Part shown: positions 9,033 through 17,553 of the stretch, in pieces | Layout of the letters: each line of letters begins with the position of its first letter | Position numbering within the stretch: the first letter of the stretch is position 1 | Assembly (NCBI RefSeq): GCF_009192775.1 | Contig: NZ_VTFX01000001.1 | Location: 744,001-808,000, forward strand | Length of the DNA stretch: 64,000 bases | Direction: 5' to 3' | Source of the DNA: Arthrobacter yangruifuii | GTDB taxonomy: Bacteria; Actinomycetota; Actinomycetes; Actinomycetales; Micrococcaceae | Made by a program: the position numbers and the translations under genes | Notes under the pieces: model-generated | Seen by the model: the letters and a program-made list of their open reading frames with translations, nothing else | Told to the model about the DNA's origin: nothing | Database searches by the model: none

Positions 9033-10753
9033 GGCCGATCCATCCGGAGCAACTCCGCCTGGATCTGTTCCGCGGGGATCCGCTCTGTGTCCAGTGACTC
9101 GTCCGGGACCGGCTCGGGCTCCAGGGTCCGCCGCCGGAACCAGGGAGCTGCCCCCTTTGTGAACGTGAGGCCAGATCCGACAGCGGCAAGGCCAGCTGCC
9201 GCCGCCTGGACACCCAGCCCGGCATTGACCGCGAAGAAGAGCGCCGTGACCGCCAGCATCGCCGAGACAATCCGCGCCCAGCGGCGCTTGTCCCGGAGTG
9301 CCACCGCCATGAGGCACGCAATCCCGAAGATGACCAGGGCGTAGGCGATATCCACGGCGGCAAGGGTCCTGGTGTAGAGAGTGCCGGTGATCCCGAAGCG
9401 TTCGAAGAAGGTCAGCACAGGCGGCAGCGATTCGGGAACGGCCATGCGGGAAACGGTTGAGATGGTGTTCCCCAGATTGAGCAGGCCGGCTCCTGCAACA
9501 AGGGAACACGCGGCAGCGATGATGGGGGCGGGATTGCCGGTATGCGAGGGCAGCCGGGATTGCACCGCCCGGGCACCCGACGCGGTGATGCGAAGCCCAG
9601 CGCGGGTTGTCATGGCAACGATGTGCGCAATTTTGCGCACCGCGGCCCCCACGAAGTGCGCCGTGCTGCGGGCCGCTTTGGAGAGCGCACGCGAGACCGT
9701 GCGCGCCGCCGTGGACACCGCGCCTGCTACGGCGCGGGTGCCGACGGCGGTGGCATGCGTGGTGGCTACTGCCGAAACCGAAACGGCGTGGGCCGTGCTT
9801 CGGGCGCCCACGGCGGTGGCGTGCGTGGTGACTCGGGCCGAGGTCTTTGCCGCATGGGTTACGGCGCGGGCGGCTACGGTGGCGGCGTGTGCGACGGCGT
9901 GGGCCGTTACGGTGGCGGCGTGTGCGACGGCGCGGGCCGTGCTTCGGGCACCCACGGCGGTGGCGTGTGCGACGGCGCGGGCAGCAACGGAGACTGTGTG
10001 CGCGACAGCCAGGACAAAGACCGAAACAGCACGTGCCCCGGCCCTGATCCAGTTCCCGACCGTGCGGGACACGGCGTGTGCCCCGTTGCGTACCTGTGTG
10101 GCTCCGGTGCGGGCTGCGGTTGAGGTGGTGCGGGCTCCGGCCTGGACTCCGAGGGAGACGGCGTGTGCCCCGTTGCGTACTTGTGTGGCTCCGGTGCGGG
10201 CGGCGGTTGAGGTGGTGCGGGCTCCGGCCTGGACTCCTAGGGAGACGGCGTGTGCCCCGTTGCGTACTTGTGTGGCTCCGGTGCGGGCGGCGGTCGAGGT
10301 GGTGCGGGCTCCGGCTTGGACTCCCAGGGAGACGGCGTGTGCCCCGGACCGGGCATGTTGGGACGTGCGGTGTGCAAGAGCCTTTATCCAGGCGGCGGTT
10401 CCCAGCACCCCGGCACGGACCCAGCCGAAGGTGCCGCGTGCCCCGGCGCCGAGCCAGCCGAAGGCACCGCGCACTCCGGCACTCAGCCAGCCGATGGCAC
10501 CAAGCAACCCTGCCCTAAGCCAGAGGTAAGCGGCATGGCGGCCGTCGGATCCGGCACCGGATGGGGGTGCGAGGGGTCCGGCACCGGCCTCGGGCGCGCC
10601 GTCTCCTGCAATGCTCCCGGATATTGCCGGGGGATAGTCGGGCGGTTCCGGAATCACCATGCCGCCGGGCACGGCATGCCCCGAATAATGCTGCTGGTAA
10701 CGCAGCGGAAGATGTGGTTTTTGGTGTGGCGGGTTTGGAAGCAGTGCGGCCAT
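9029..10753 (-). CDS. Hendecad-repeat membrane protein with C-terminal four-helix domain
   Basis: I do not recognise a named family. The 574-residue product has three parts. Residues 1-73 are Pro/Gly-rich. Residues about 74-400 are an unbroken run of 11-residue units, with occasional 7- or 4-residue insertions that keep helical phase. Early units carry Trp (GAIGWLSAGVR, GAFGWLGAGAR); later ones read like AVAHAATVAAR, with His or Arg at unit positions 4 and 11. Plotted at 11 residues per three turns, positions 4, 7 and 11 form one polar basic stripe, so a long membrane-lying amphipathic helix is likely. Residues 409-532 contain about four transmembrane helices resembling the neighbouring gene's product. 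The start at 10753 follows AAGGGG; an in-frame GTG lies five codons upstream. Confidence 0.75.
   Translation of the reverse strand: MAALLPNPPHQKPHLPLRYQQHYSGHAVPGGMVIPEPPDYPPAISGSIAGDGAPEAGAGPLAPPSGAGSDGRHAAYLWLRAGLLGAIGWLSAGVRGAFGWLGAGARGTFGWVRAGVLGTAAWIKALAHRTSQHARSGAHAVSLGVQAGARTTSTAARTGATQVRNGAHAVSLGVQAGARTTSTAARTGATQVRNGAHAVSLGVQAGARTTSTAARTGATQVRNGAHAVSRTVGNWIRAGARAVSVFVLAVAHTVSVAARAVAHATAVGARSTARAVAHAATVTAHAVAHAATVAARAVTHAAKTSARVTTHATAVGARSTAHAVSVSAVATTHATAVGTRAVAGAVSTAARTVSRALSKAARSTAHFVGAAVRKIAHIVAMTTRAGLRITASGARAVQSRLPSHTGNPAPIIAAACSLVAGAGLLNLGNTISTVSRMAVPESLPPVLTFFERFGITGTLYTRTLAAVDIAYALVIFGIACLMAVALRDKRRWARIVSAMLAVTALFFAVNAGLGVQAAAAGLAAVGSGLTFTKGAAPWFRRRTLEPEPVPDESLDTERIPAEQIQAELLRMDRP
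10071..10331. repeat. Three near-identical 87-bp tandem repeats
   Basis: Units begin at 10071, 10158 and 10245 (ACGGCGTGTGCCCC at each). They differ at only a few positions. Each encodes 29 residues in the minus-strand protein, which divide as 11+7+11, so gain or loss of a unit would preserve both frame and helical register. Confidence 0.92.
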
Positions 10754-10930
10754 GGTCCTCCCCTTCACGGCGGAACGGCATCCTACGGCGCGGGCTGCGG
10801 AAGCAATCCATCGCCGGAAGAAAACACAACGCTACGCGGGGGCAACCAGCCTGTGACCCCTTCCCTGCAGAACCCGCCCCGAGAGGGCCGAACTCCCGGC
10901 CGAAACCTGCCGGAGGCCCTGGAAAGGGAG

Positions 10931-11638
10931 TCAGTACGGGTACAGCGGAGCCCTGCGGAAGTACGGGGCCGACGGCTTCAGGTACAGCATCACGATGCCC
11001 GCAATTCCCAACAGACTGGACACCAGTGAGATTAGGGTTACCGGGGAAGTGAAGTAGGAGCCGAGCATGGTGAAGATGCCAACCAGTGCGAAGGCCGCAA
11101 ACACGGTGCCAAGGATGCGTGCCCAGTTCTTTCCACGCCGGACGAAGAGGGCGATCAGGAGGTAGATTCCAAAGCCGATCAGGGCTATGACAATGCCGAA
11201 GGAAACGAGGAAGGTGGTCACGTTTCCGTCATCCAGCCCGGCATCGCTGAACGCCTGTTTTTCCTGGGGAGTCAGCACGGAGGGAAGGGCGAACGAGGTG
11301 ATGATGTTGTAGATAAAGCTCAAGACGCCTGCTGCGATGATCAACCAGGAACCGGTGATGACCTCGCGCGGTGGAGATGCTTTGGCAGGGACTGCCGGGG
11401 GCGCCGGATACCCGTAGCCGGAGGGCTGGCCGGCTCCCGGAGGCTGGTCGGAGGCCTGTCCATAGCCGTAGGGGCGTGGAGCGTATTGGCCGTACTGCGG
11501 CTCCGGCCTGGTATCCGGACCAACACCTCCGCCCGGAGCGCCGGCGCCGCCTGGTGCCGGGGGACCGCCGGGGTACGGGGGATTATTCGGGTAGTTGGGG
11601 TCGCGGCCCGGCTCGGGAGTGTTCTCTGGAGTGCTCAT
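10931..11638 (-). CDS. Proline-rich N terminus, DUF4064-like four-helix membrane protein
   Basis: A 235-residue protein with two parts. Residues 1-95 are a Pro/Gly/Tyr-rich, presumably disordered cytoplasmic segment with Tyr-Gly and Pro-Gly repeats. Residues 95-235 hold four hydrophobic helices: SWLIIAAGVLSFIYNII, FLVSFGIVIALIGFGIYL, RILGTVFAAFALVGIF and LVSSLLGIAGIVMLYL. The motif KNWARIL and the ending APYFRRAPL parallel RRWARIV and APWFRRR in the adjacent hendecad protein, so the two C-terminal domains look paralogous. The function is unknown. Genes of this layout are common in Micrococcaceae. It and the hendecad gene lie in the same direction, 177 bases apart. Confidence 0.7.
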   Translation of the reverse strand: MSTPENTPEPGRDPNYPNNPPYPGGPPAPGGAGAPGGGVGPDTRPEPQYGQYAPRPYGYGQASDQPPGAGQPSGYGYPAPPAVPAKASPPREVITGSWLIIAAGVLSFIYNIITSFALPSVLTPQEKQAFSDAGLDDGNVTTFLVSFGIVIALIGFGIYLLIALFVRRGKNWARILGTVFAAFALVGIFTMLGSYFTSPVTLISLVSSLLGIAGIVMLYLKPSAPYFRRAPLYPY

Positions 11639-11781
11639 GTCCGCCTGCCTGCTGGAGGGTGTCTTGAAGCAGCTGGACGGGTGTGCCGGCGGCGGGAAAG
11701 AGCCGGGGCGCCCCCGCAGCCAAGTACCCAGCGTAGCCCTGCGGGCCCTGCATGGTCAGGGGCTCCGGAAAAGCCGGGCGC

Positions 11782-11816
11782 AAAAAAACGGCCCCGGACC
11801 GATGGGTCCGGGGCCG
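11782..11816 (-). terminator. Rho-independent terminator for the YceI gene
   Basis: On the minus strand CGGCCCCGGACC, loop CATC, GGTCCGGGGCCG form a perfect 12-bp stem followed by seven T. It lies 27 bases past the YceI stop. Confidence 0.88.
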
Positions 11817-11842
11817 CCCTGTGGGGGGGAATGGGGAAGTTG

Positions 11843-12382
11843 CTAGGCCGCTACGAAGGCAGCATCAACGGAGATGGTGACCTTGTCGCCCACCAGGACG
11901 CCGCCGGTCTCCAGTGCAGCGTTCCACGTCAGCCCGAAGTCCTTGCGGCTGATCACGGTGCTGGCGGAGAAACCGGAGCGGGTGGCGCCGAACGGGTCCA
12001 CGGCCACGCCGTTGAACTCGGTGTCCATGACTACCGGGCGGGTGATGCCCTTGATGGTCAGGTCGCCCGTGACCGTGTACGTGGAGCCCGAGGCTTCAAT
12101 ACCGGTGGCCGTGAAGGTCAGCTCCGGGAACTGCTCGGCGTCGAAGAAATCCGGACCCTTGACGTGGGCGTCACGGTTGGCATCGTTGGAGTTGAAGGAA
12201 TCGGCGGCGATGACGACGGCGACGGCGGTTTCCTCCAGCGTCTCGCCGACAGTCAGCGTCGCTTCGACCTTGTCGAAGTTGCCGCGCACCTTGCTGATGC
12301 CGGCGTGACGGACGGTGAAGCCAACTTCGCTGTGTGAGGCATCGAAATTCCAGGTTCCGGTGGTGAGGCCGCTGGGGATCAT
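11843..12382 (-). CDS. YceI-family lipocalin-like protein
   Basis: A 179-residue member of the YceI family, a beta-barrel that binds isoprenoid or other amphiphilic lipids. The N terminus GTWNFDASHSEVGFTVRHAGISKVRGNF is typical, as are the later RDAHVKGPDFFDAE and GDLTIKGITRPV segments (the first shown in two overlapping parts of the family pattern). No signal peptide is present, so this version is cytoplasmic, unlike the periplasmic proteobacterial proteins. AAGGAG six bases before the ATG at 12382 fixes the start; an upstream extension in the same frame is not supported. It is a single-gene unit ending at a strong terminator. Confidence 0.9.
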   Translation of the reverse strand: MIPSGLTTGTWNFDASHSEVGFTVRHAGISKVRGNFDKVEATLTVGETLEETAVAVVIAADSFNSNDANRDAHVKGPDFFDAEQFPELTFTATGIEASGSTYTVTGDLTIKGITRPVVMDTEFNGVAVDPFGATRSGFSASTVISRKDFGLTWNAALETGGVLVGDKVTISVDAAFVAA

Positions 12383-12541
12383 GGAGAGCTCCTTCTGGTA
12401 ACTGTGCCGGCAGGAGGTCCCCTGCGGCATTTTCATGCATTTGCATTTAGTGTTGCACGGTTTGGTTAAAGGTTCAAGTGAAATTCACGGGGAATGCCCG
12501 AAAATTTAGCAGCTGGCTCCAACTCTGCGAAACTGGGACAC

Positions 12542-13204
12542 ATGTCCCGCTCATCCATACACCTCGTGCGCCACGGTGAAGTCTTTAATCCTGACAAGGT
12601 TCTGTACGGCCGCCTCCCGGAGTTCCACCTCTCGGATCTGGGACGCCAAATGGCGGACCGGGTTGCGGAATATTTCACCGAGCAGCGCAGCCAGGGCGCC
12701 AATCTGGTCCACCTGGTCGCGTCCCCGCTGACCCGTGCCCAGGAAACGGCGGCTCCGCTGGCAGCCGCTCTCAACCTCGACATCGTCACGGATGAGCGGA
12801 TCCTTGAAGCGGAGAACCGATTCGAAGGTATGTCCCGCATCCAGAGCAAGCTGCGCAATCCGCGTTACTGGCCGCTCCTGCGCAATCCCATGCGCCCGTC
12901 CTGGGGGGAGCCGTACGCCAAGCAGGTGGCCCGCATGATGTCCGCCGTCGATGACGCACGGCTGCGCGCCGTGGAACTTGGCGGAGACAACGCGGAAGCC
13001 GTTCTGGTCAGCCATCAGCTGCCCATCTGGGTCACCCGGCTGGCAGCGGAGGGCAGGAAGCTTTGGCATGACCCCCGCCAGCGCGAGTGTACGCTGACCT
13101 CGGTCACCACCCTGCAGTTCGACGGCGCCGTGCTGACCGGCGTTCGCTACGCCGAGCCGAGCGCGGACCTTCTTCCCGGTGCAGCGAATGTCCCGGGAGC
13201 ATAA
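12542..13204 (+). CDS. Histidine phosphatase (phosphoglycerate-mutase-like)
   Basis: A 220-residue protein of the histidine phosphatase superfamily. The catalytic segment is IHLVRHGEVFN (His near residue 10), and LVSHQLPIW near residue 160 supplies the second His. Family members include phosphoglycerate mutases and small-molecule or sugar phosphatases; the substrate is unknown. I chose ATG 12542 because the motif then starts at residue 6. GAAACT seven bases upstream may be a leaderless -10 box. It precedes the cytochrome c maturation genes in the same direction with a 59-base gap, an arrangement often seen in Arthrobacter and mycobacteria. Confidence 0.88.
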   Translation: MSRSSIHLVRHGEVFNPDKVLYGRLPEFHLSDLGRQMADRVAEYFTEQRSQGANLVHLVASPLTRAQETAAPLAAALNLDIVTDERILEAENRFEGMSRIQSKLRNPRYWPLLRNPMRPSWGEPYAKQVARMMSAVDDARLRAVELGGDNAEAVLVSHQLPIWVTRLAAEGRKLWHDPRQRECTLTSVTTLQFDGAVLTGVRYAEPSADLLPGAANVPGA

Positions 13205-13263
13205 TAGAATTACTACGCGTTGTAGAAGTGGCTTCTCCGTGCCGCGATGAAAGCTGGAAATCC

Positions 13264-13899
13264 TTGAAGAACCGCCCACGCCCTGCTGAACCGGATGCCT
13301 TAGGCCGCCGCTCCTTCCTTCGGCTCGGTGCCGGACTGGCCCTGGCCGTCCCCTTTGCCGCAACCGCTGCCGGATGCTCCACCGATGATCCCCTGGCCGA
13401 ACAGGCGAACGCGGGGGACAACAAGAACTACATCGCCGGAGACGGCTCGGTGACGGAATACGATCCCGCAGAGCGCGGCGAGGCCGTCCAGTTCACGGCA
13501 ACCCTGTTCGACGGTACCGAGGTGAGCTCGGCCGACTGGGCCGGCGACGTCGTCGTGCTGAACTTCTGGTACGCGGCGTGTGCGCCGTGCCGGAAGGAAG
13601 CACCGGACCTGGTGGAGCTGCATGACAACTTTGCCGGTGAGGGCGCACGCTTCTACGGCGTCAACATCCGCGACGAGAAGGCGACCGCCGAAGCGTTTGA
13701 GCGGAACTTCAACATTCCGTACCCCAGCTTCCAGGACAAGGACGGCGGTGTGCTGCTGGCCATGACCAGTTTCGTGCCGCCGCAGGCAGTGCCCACCACC
13801 CTGGTGCTGGACCGGAACGGCCGCGTGGCCGCCCGGATCCTCGGACTGGCTGACAAGGGCACCCTGAAGGCGCTCATCACCGACGCGCTGGCAGCGTAG
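13264..13899 (+). CDS. TlpA/ResA-like thiol-disulfide lipoprotein
   Basis: Extracytoplasmic thioredoxin-fold protein that reduces apocytochrome c cysteines before heme attachment. The N terminus carries RRSFLRLG, which fits a twin-arginine export motif. A hydrophobic stretch follows, then Cys38 in a lipobox-like AAGC, so it is likely a Tat-exported lipoprotein. The active site is CAPC at about residues 106-109 within NFWYAACAPCRKEAPDL. The cis-proline region is FVPPQAVPTTLVLD. No ATG is available: I chose TTG 13264; GTG 13228 is an in-frame alternative. CcdA follows after five bases, so the pair forms the electron-transfer module. Confidence 0.87.
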   Translation: MKNRPRPAEPDALGRRSFLRLGAGLALAVPFAATAAGCSTDDPLAEQANAGDNKNYIAGDGSVTEYDPAERGEAVQFTATLFDGTEVSSADWAGDVVVLNFWYAACAPCRKEAPDLVELHDNFAGEGARFYGVNIRDEKATAEAFERNFNIPYPSFQDKDGGVLLAMTSFVPPQAVPTTLVLDRNGRVAARILGLADKGTLKALITDALAA

Positions 13900-13904
13900 G
13901 AACG

Positions 13905-14699
13905 GTGTCCTTCCTCCCCGCCCTGGCACCGGTGGCCGAGTCCACTGCCAATAGCTTTGCCGACACGGTATTGAACGGATCCGTGCTGCTGGCCATCCCG
14001 GTGGCGGCCCTCGCCGGACTGGTCTCCTTCCTTTCCCCCTGTGTGCTGCCCCTGGTTCCGGGATACCTCGGCTATGTCACCGGACTGACCGGTGTTGACC
14101 TGCAGAAACAACGGCGCGGCAGGATGTTCGCGGGTATCGGTCTGTTCGTCCTCGGATTCTCCGTGGTCTTTGTTGCCCTGGGTGCCGGCATCGGACAGCT
14201 CGGCGCCTGGCTGAAAGGCTCCGAACAGGCGTGGATTTCGCAGGCACTGGGTCTGGTGGTCATCCTGCTCGGCATTGTGTTCATGGGCGGAATGAGCTGG
14301 TTCCAGCGTGACCGCAAGATTGAAGCCAAACCACCGGCCGGTCTCTGGGGCGCCCCGGTGCTGGGCATCACCTTCGGCCTTGGCTGGGCGCCGTGCATCG
14401 GCCCGACGCTGTCCGCTGTGCAGTTGCTCTCCTTTTCCGGCAGCGACGCAAGCGCAGCAAAAGGCGCCCTCCTGACCTTCGTGTACTGCCTCGGGCTGGG
14501 GCTGCCGTTCCTGCTTATCGCCATCGGCTTCCGCCGGGGAATGGGCGCACTGGGCATTTTCCGCCGCCACCGGCTGGCGCTGCAGCGCTTCGGAGGCGGC
14601 ATGCTGATCGCCCTCGGCCTGCTGATGGTCAGCGGCGTGTGGAACCTGTGGATCAACCAGCTCCAAGGTTGGTTGGGTAACGTGTCCCTGCCGATCTGA
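13905..14699 (+). CDS. ccdA: Cytochrome c biogenesis thiol transporter CcdA
   Basis: Six-helix membrane protein of 264 residues that carries electrons from cytoplasmic thioredoxin to the external thiol protein encoded just upstream. The first redox cysteine is in SFLSPCVLPLVPGYLGYVTG near residue 46. The second is in GLGWAPCIGPTL near residue 166. The start is GTG 13905. The gene overlaps resB by one base (TGATG). The order tlpA-ccdA-resB-ccsB is the standard system II set in actinobacteria. Confidence 0.94.
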   Translation: MSFLPALAPVAESTANSFADTVLNGSVLLAIPVAALAGLVSFLSPCVLPLVPGYLGYVTGLTGVDLQKQRRGRMFAGIGLFVLGFSVVFVALGAGIGQLGAWLKGSEQAWISQALGLVVILLGIVFMGGMSWFQRDRKIEAKPPAGLWGAPVLGITFGLGWAPCIGPTLSAVQLLSFSGSDASAAKGALLTFVYCLGLGLPFLLIAIGFRRGMGALGIFRRHRLALQRFGGGMLIALGLLMVSGVWNLWINQLQGWLGNVSLPI

Positions 14700-16486
14700 T
14701 GAAAAACCCAACGAACCAGGAACAGACGAACCATGAGAACACCGTGACCCCGGGACAGGATGACGTGACAGACAAGGCAACAACGCCACGCCCCTCGAAG
14801 CCCCGCCCCTCCAAGGGACGCCGGGACGACGCTGCGCTGCCCGCTCTGGGGCTGCTGGGTACGCTGCGCTGGGCCTGGACCCAGCTGACCAGCATGAAGA
14901 CGGCACTGTTCCTGCTCCTGCTGCTGGCCGTTGCCGCGGTGCCGGGTTCACTGTTCCCGCAGCGGCCGGCCGATCCCTCGGTGGTGACGCAGTACCTCAA
15001 GGACAATCCCGAAACCGGGCCCTGGCTGGACCGCTTCCAGCTCTTCGACGTGTATTCCTCCGTCTGGTTCTCGGCCATCTACCTGCTGCTGTTTATTTCC
15101 CTGATCGGCTGCGTCATCCCGCGGGCCAAGGCACACTTCAAAGCCATGCGCTCCAAGCCTCCGCGCACACCGAGCCGGCTTTCCCGGATGCCCGAATACG
15201 GCACACTGGCGGTTCCTGCGGAGGCATCGCTGAGCCCGGCGGACGCCGTGCGGGATGCCGCGAAGATCCTGCGCCGCCGCGGTTACCGCGTGGATGTCAG
15301 GGACGTGGACGGCGACCGGCCGTCCGTCGGCGCCGAACGGGGGTTTGCCAAGGAACTCGGCAACCTGGTCTTCCACACCAGCCTTATCGGCGTCCTGGCC
15401 TGCGTGGCACTGGGCGGGTTGTTCGGTTACAGCGGGCAGAAGATCGTGGTGGAGGGCGAGTCCTTCGTCAACACCCTGGTCAGCTACGACACCTTCACCC
15501 CCGGCTCCAACTTCAGCGAAAGCCAGCTCTCCCCGTACTCCCTCACGCTGGACGAGTTCGAGATCGAATTCGACCGCGAATCCGAGACCCACTACGGCCA
15601 GCCCCTGGACTTCACCGCCAATATGACGGTGAAGGAAGGTCCGGACGCCGAGGCCGAGAAACAGGTCCTGAAGGTCAACTCGCCCCTGACCCTGGGCGGC
15701 ACCCGCGTCTATCTGGTCGGCAACGGCTACGCCCCGGTAGTGACCGTGCGCGACGGCGACGGCAACGTGGCCCTGGAAGGGCCGGTCGTGGCGGTGCCCA
15801 CCGACGCCATGTACACCTCCCTCGCCGTGATCAAGGCGCCGGATGCCAAGCCCGATCAGTTGGGCTTTGTTGGATTCTTCCTGCCGACCGCCATGATCGA
15901 CGACGCCGGGGTCAGCTACTCCGGTGATCCCGATCCCTTCAACCCCCAGTTGAACCTCAACTCCTTCTACGGCGACCTGGGGCTGGACGAAGGCGTGCCC
16001 TCCAACGTTTACGTGCTGGAGACCGAGGACCTGACGCCGCTGAACAGCCGCGACCTCGACGCCGGGGGCATTGTCCTGGGCGCCAACCAGACCTATGAAC
16101 TGCCCGACGGCAAGGGATCCATCACCTTTGACGGCCTGAAGCGGTATGCCGCCCTGGACATCCACTACGACCCGGCGAAAACCGGTGTCCTCGTGTTCGC
16201 GGTGCTCGCCCTCTCCGGCCTCGCGGCGTCGCTGTTCCTGGCACGCCGGAGGGTCTGGGTCCGGGCGGGCCAGCACCCGGACGGCCGGGTCATGATTGAA
16301 TATGGGCTCCTGGCCCGGGGCGAAGACCCCCGGCTCACTACTGAAGCCGCAGCACTGCGCGGGCTGTTTGCCGCGAAGTGGTTGGCACCCCAGGACCCGC
16401 AGCGACACAATGTTGGGCGGGTCACCGTACCTGCAAACGCATCGGCGGACAGCAGCGCCGCAGTAGAACCACCTAAGGACCGGTAA
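14699..16486 (+). CDS. resB: Cytochrome c biogenesis protein ResB
   Basis: System II heme-delivery subunit that works with CcsB to attach heme to cytochrome c outside the membrane. The 595 residues contain a polar, Thr/Pro-rich N terminus (1-55), then hydrophobic helices at about 60-85, 120-140 and 220-245. A large external domain runs from about 250 to 480, and a last helix (VLVFAVLALSGLAASLFL) lies near 500. The C-terminal tail is cytoplasmic. LGNLVFHTSLIGVLACVALGG includes the conserved His. Start and stop both overlap neighbours by one base, so the operon is translationally coupled. Confidence 0.93.
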   Translation: MKNPTNQEQTNHENTVTPGQDDVTDKATTPRPSKPRPSKGRRDDAALPALGLLGTLRWAWTQLTSMKTALFLLLLLAVAAVPGSLFPQRPADPSVVTQYLKDNPETGPWLDRFQLFDVYSSVWFSAIYLLLFISLIGCVIPRAKAHFKAMRSKPPRTPSRLSRMPEYGTLAVPAEASLSPADAVRDAAKILRRRGYRVDVRDVDGDRPSVGAERGFAKELGNLVFHTSLIGVLACVALGGLFGYSGQKIVVEGESFVNTLVSYDTFTPGSNFSESQLSPYSLTLDEFEIEFDRESETHYGQPLDFTANMTVKEGPDAEAEKQVLKVNSPLTLGGTRVYLVGNGYAPVVTVRDGDGNVALEGPVVAVPTDAMYTSLAVIKAPDAKPDQLGFVGFFLPTAMIDDAGVSYSGDPDPFNPQLNLNSFYGDLGLDEGVPSNVYVLETEDLTPLNSRDLDAGGIVLGANQTYELPDGKGSITFDGLKRYAALDIHYDPAKTGVLVFAVLALSGLAASLFLARRRVWVRAGQHPDGRVMIEYGLLARGEDPRLTTEAAALRGLFAAKWLAPQDPQRHNVGRVTVPANASADSSAAVEPPKDR

Positions 16487-17514
16487 TGCCTTCCATCGAT
16501 TACACCCTCGCCAGTTACAGCGAGCTCTTTATGCTGCTGGCGGCATTTGCCTACACGATTGCCTTCCTGGCCTTTGCGTGGGACCTCGCCAAGAGCAGCA
16601 AGACCATCCAAGCGGTGGAAAACCGGCTGGAGCAAAAGACCGCCGTGCGTGAAACCGTCCCGGCCGGGGCCGCCAACGGCTCGGCCCGGGACTGGGACGC
16701 CGACGGGAGCCGGGAAGCGCAGACCGCGGACGGAGCCATGGGTTACACCGGTCCCCGCCGCAACGCCGCCCGGGTGGGCGTGGCGCTGACGGTGCTGGCC
16801 GCTGCCATCCACGCCGCCGGCGTCATCACCCGCGGCATGGCCGCGCACCGGGTGCCGTGGGGCAACATGTATGAGTTCTGCACCACCGGAGCCCTCGTGG
16901 TTGCCGTGGTGTTCCTGCTGGTGCTGACCCGCAGGGACCTGCGCTTCCTCGGCACCGTGGTGCTGGGCCTGGTGCTGGTGATGATGATGGCAGCGACCAT
17001 CGGATTCCCGACGCCGGTGGCCCACCTCGTTCCCGCCCTCCAGAGCTACTGGCTGATCATCCACGTCTCCGTCGCAGTGATTGCCTCGGCGCTGTTCACA
17101 CTGACGTTCGCCATGTCGGTCCTGCAGCTGCTCCAGGCGGACCGGGAAAGCCGGATCCGCTCGGGCCGCGGGGAACGGCTGCCGTTCATGCGCATTGTTC
17201 CTTCTGCGCAGAGCCTGGAAAACCTGTCCTACCGCATCAATGCGGTGGCCTTCGTGCTGTGGACCTTCACCCTCATGGCAGGTTCCATTTGGGCCGAACA
17301 GGCATGGGGCCGGTACTGGGGCTGGGACACCAAGGAAGTCTGGACCTTCGTCATCTGGGTGGTCTACGCCGGTTACCTGCACGCCCGCGCCACCCGCGGC
17401 TGGACCGGAACGCGTTCCGCCTGGCTTTCGATCGTCGGCTTCCTCTGCGTGGTCTTCAACTTCACGATCGTGAACATGTTCTTCTCCGGCCTGCACAGCT
17501 ACGCGGGCGTCTAG
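16486..17514 (+). CDS. ccsB: Cytochrome c biogenesis protein CcsB (CcsA)
   Basis: Heme-handling partner of ResB, 342 residues and about eight transmembrane helices. The tryptophan-rich heme-binding signature WGRYWGWDTKEVW lies near residue 275. Conserved His residues occur in VPWGNMYEFC-adjacent helices, IIHVSVAVIA, and near the C terminus (GLHSYAGV). Residues 45-85 form a polar insert between the first two helices. The ATG overlaps the resB stop. It is the last gene of the maturation operon; a bidirectional terminator follows 40 bases later. Confidence 0.94.
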   Translation: MPSIDYTLASYSELFMLLAAFAYTIAFLAFAWDLAKSSKTIQAVENRLEQKTAVRETVPAGAANGSARDWDADGSREAQTADGAMGYTGPRRNAARVGVALTVLAAAIHAAGVITRGMAAHRVPWGNMYEFCTTGALVVAVVFLLVLTRRDLRFLGTVVLGLVLVMMMAATIGFPTPVAHLVPALQSYWLIIHVSVAVIASALFTLTFAMSVLQLLQADRESRIRSGRGERLPFMRIVPSAQSLENLSYRINAVAFVLWTFTLMAGSIWAEQAWGRYWGWDTKEVWTFVIWVVYAGYLHARATRGWTGTRSAWLSIVGFLCVVFNFTIVNMFFSGLHSYAGV

Positions 17515-17553
17515 CCGGCTGGGAGCCCGCCCGCCCGCGGTCAGCGGAAACCG

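Noticed and set aside
9381-10529. Plus-strand open frame of 382 codons with Ala/Arg/Pro repeats
   Set aside because: It is the mirror of the hendecad repeat gene. The minus-strand reading has regular 11-residue periodicity, membrane helices and a ribosome site; this frame has none.
13211-13227. CTAC-N5-GTAG near the TlpA start as a BlaI/CopY-type operator
   Set aside because: The half-sites are short and the spacing is one base longer than known boxes; no BlaI-family gene is nearby.
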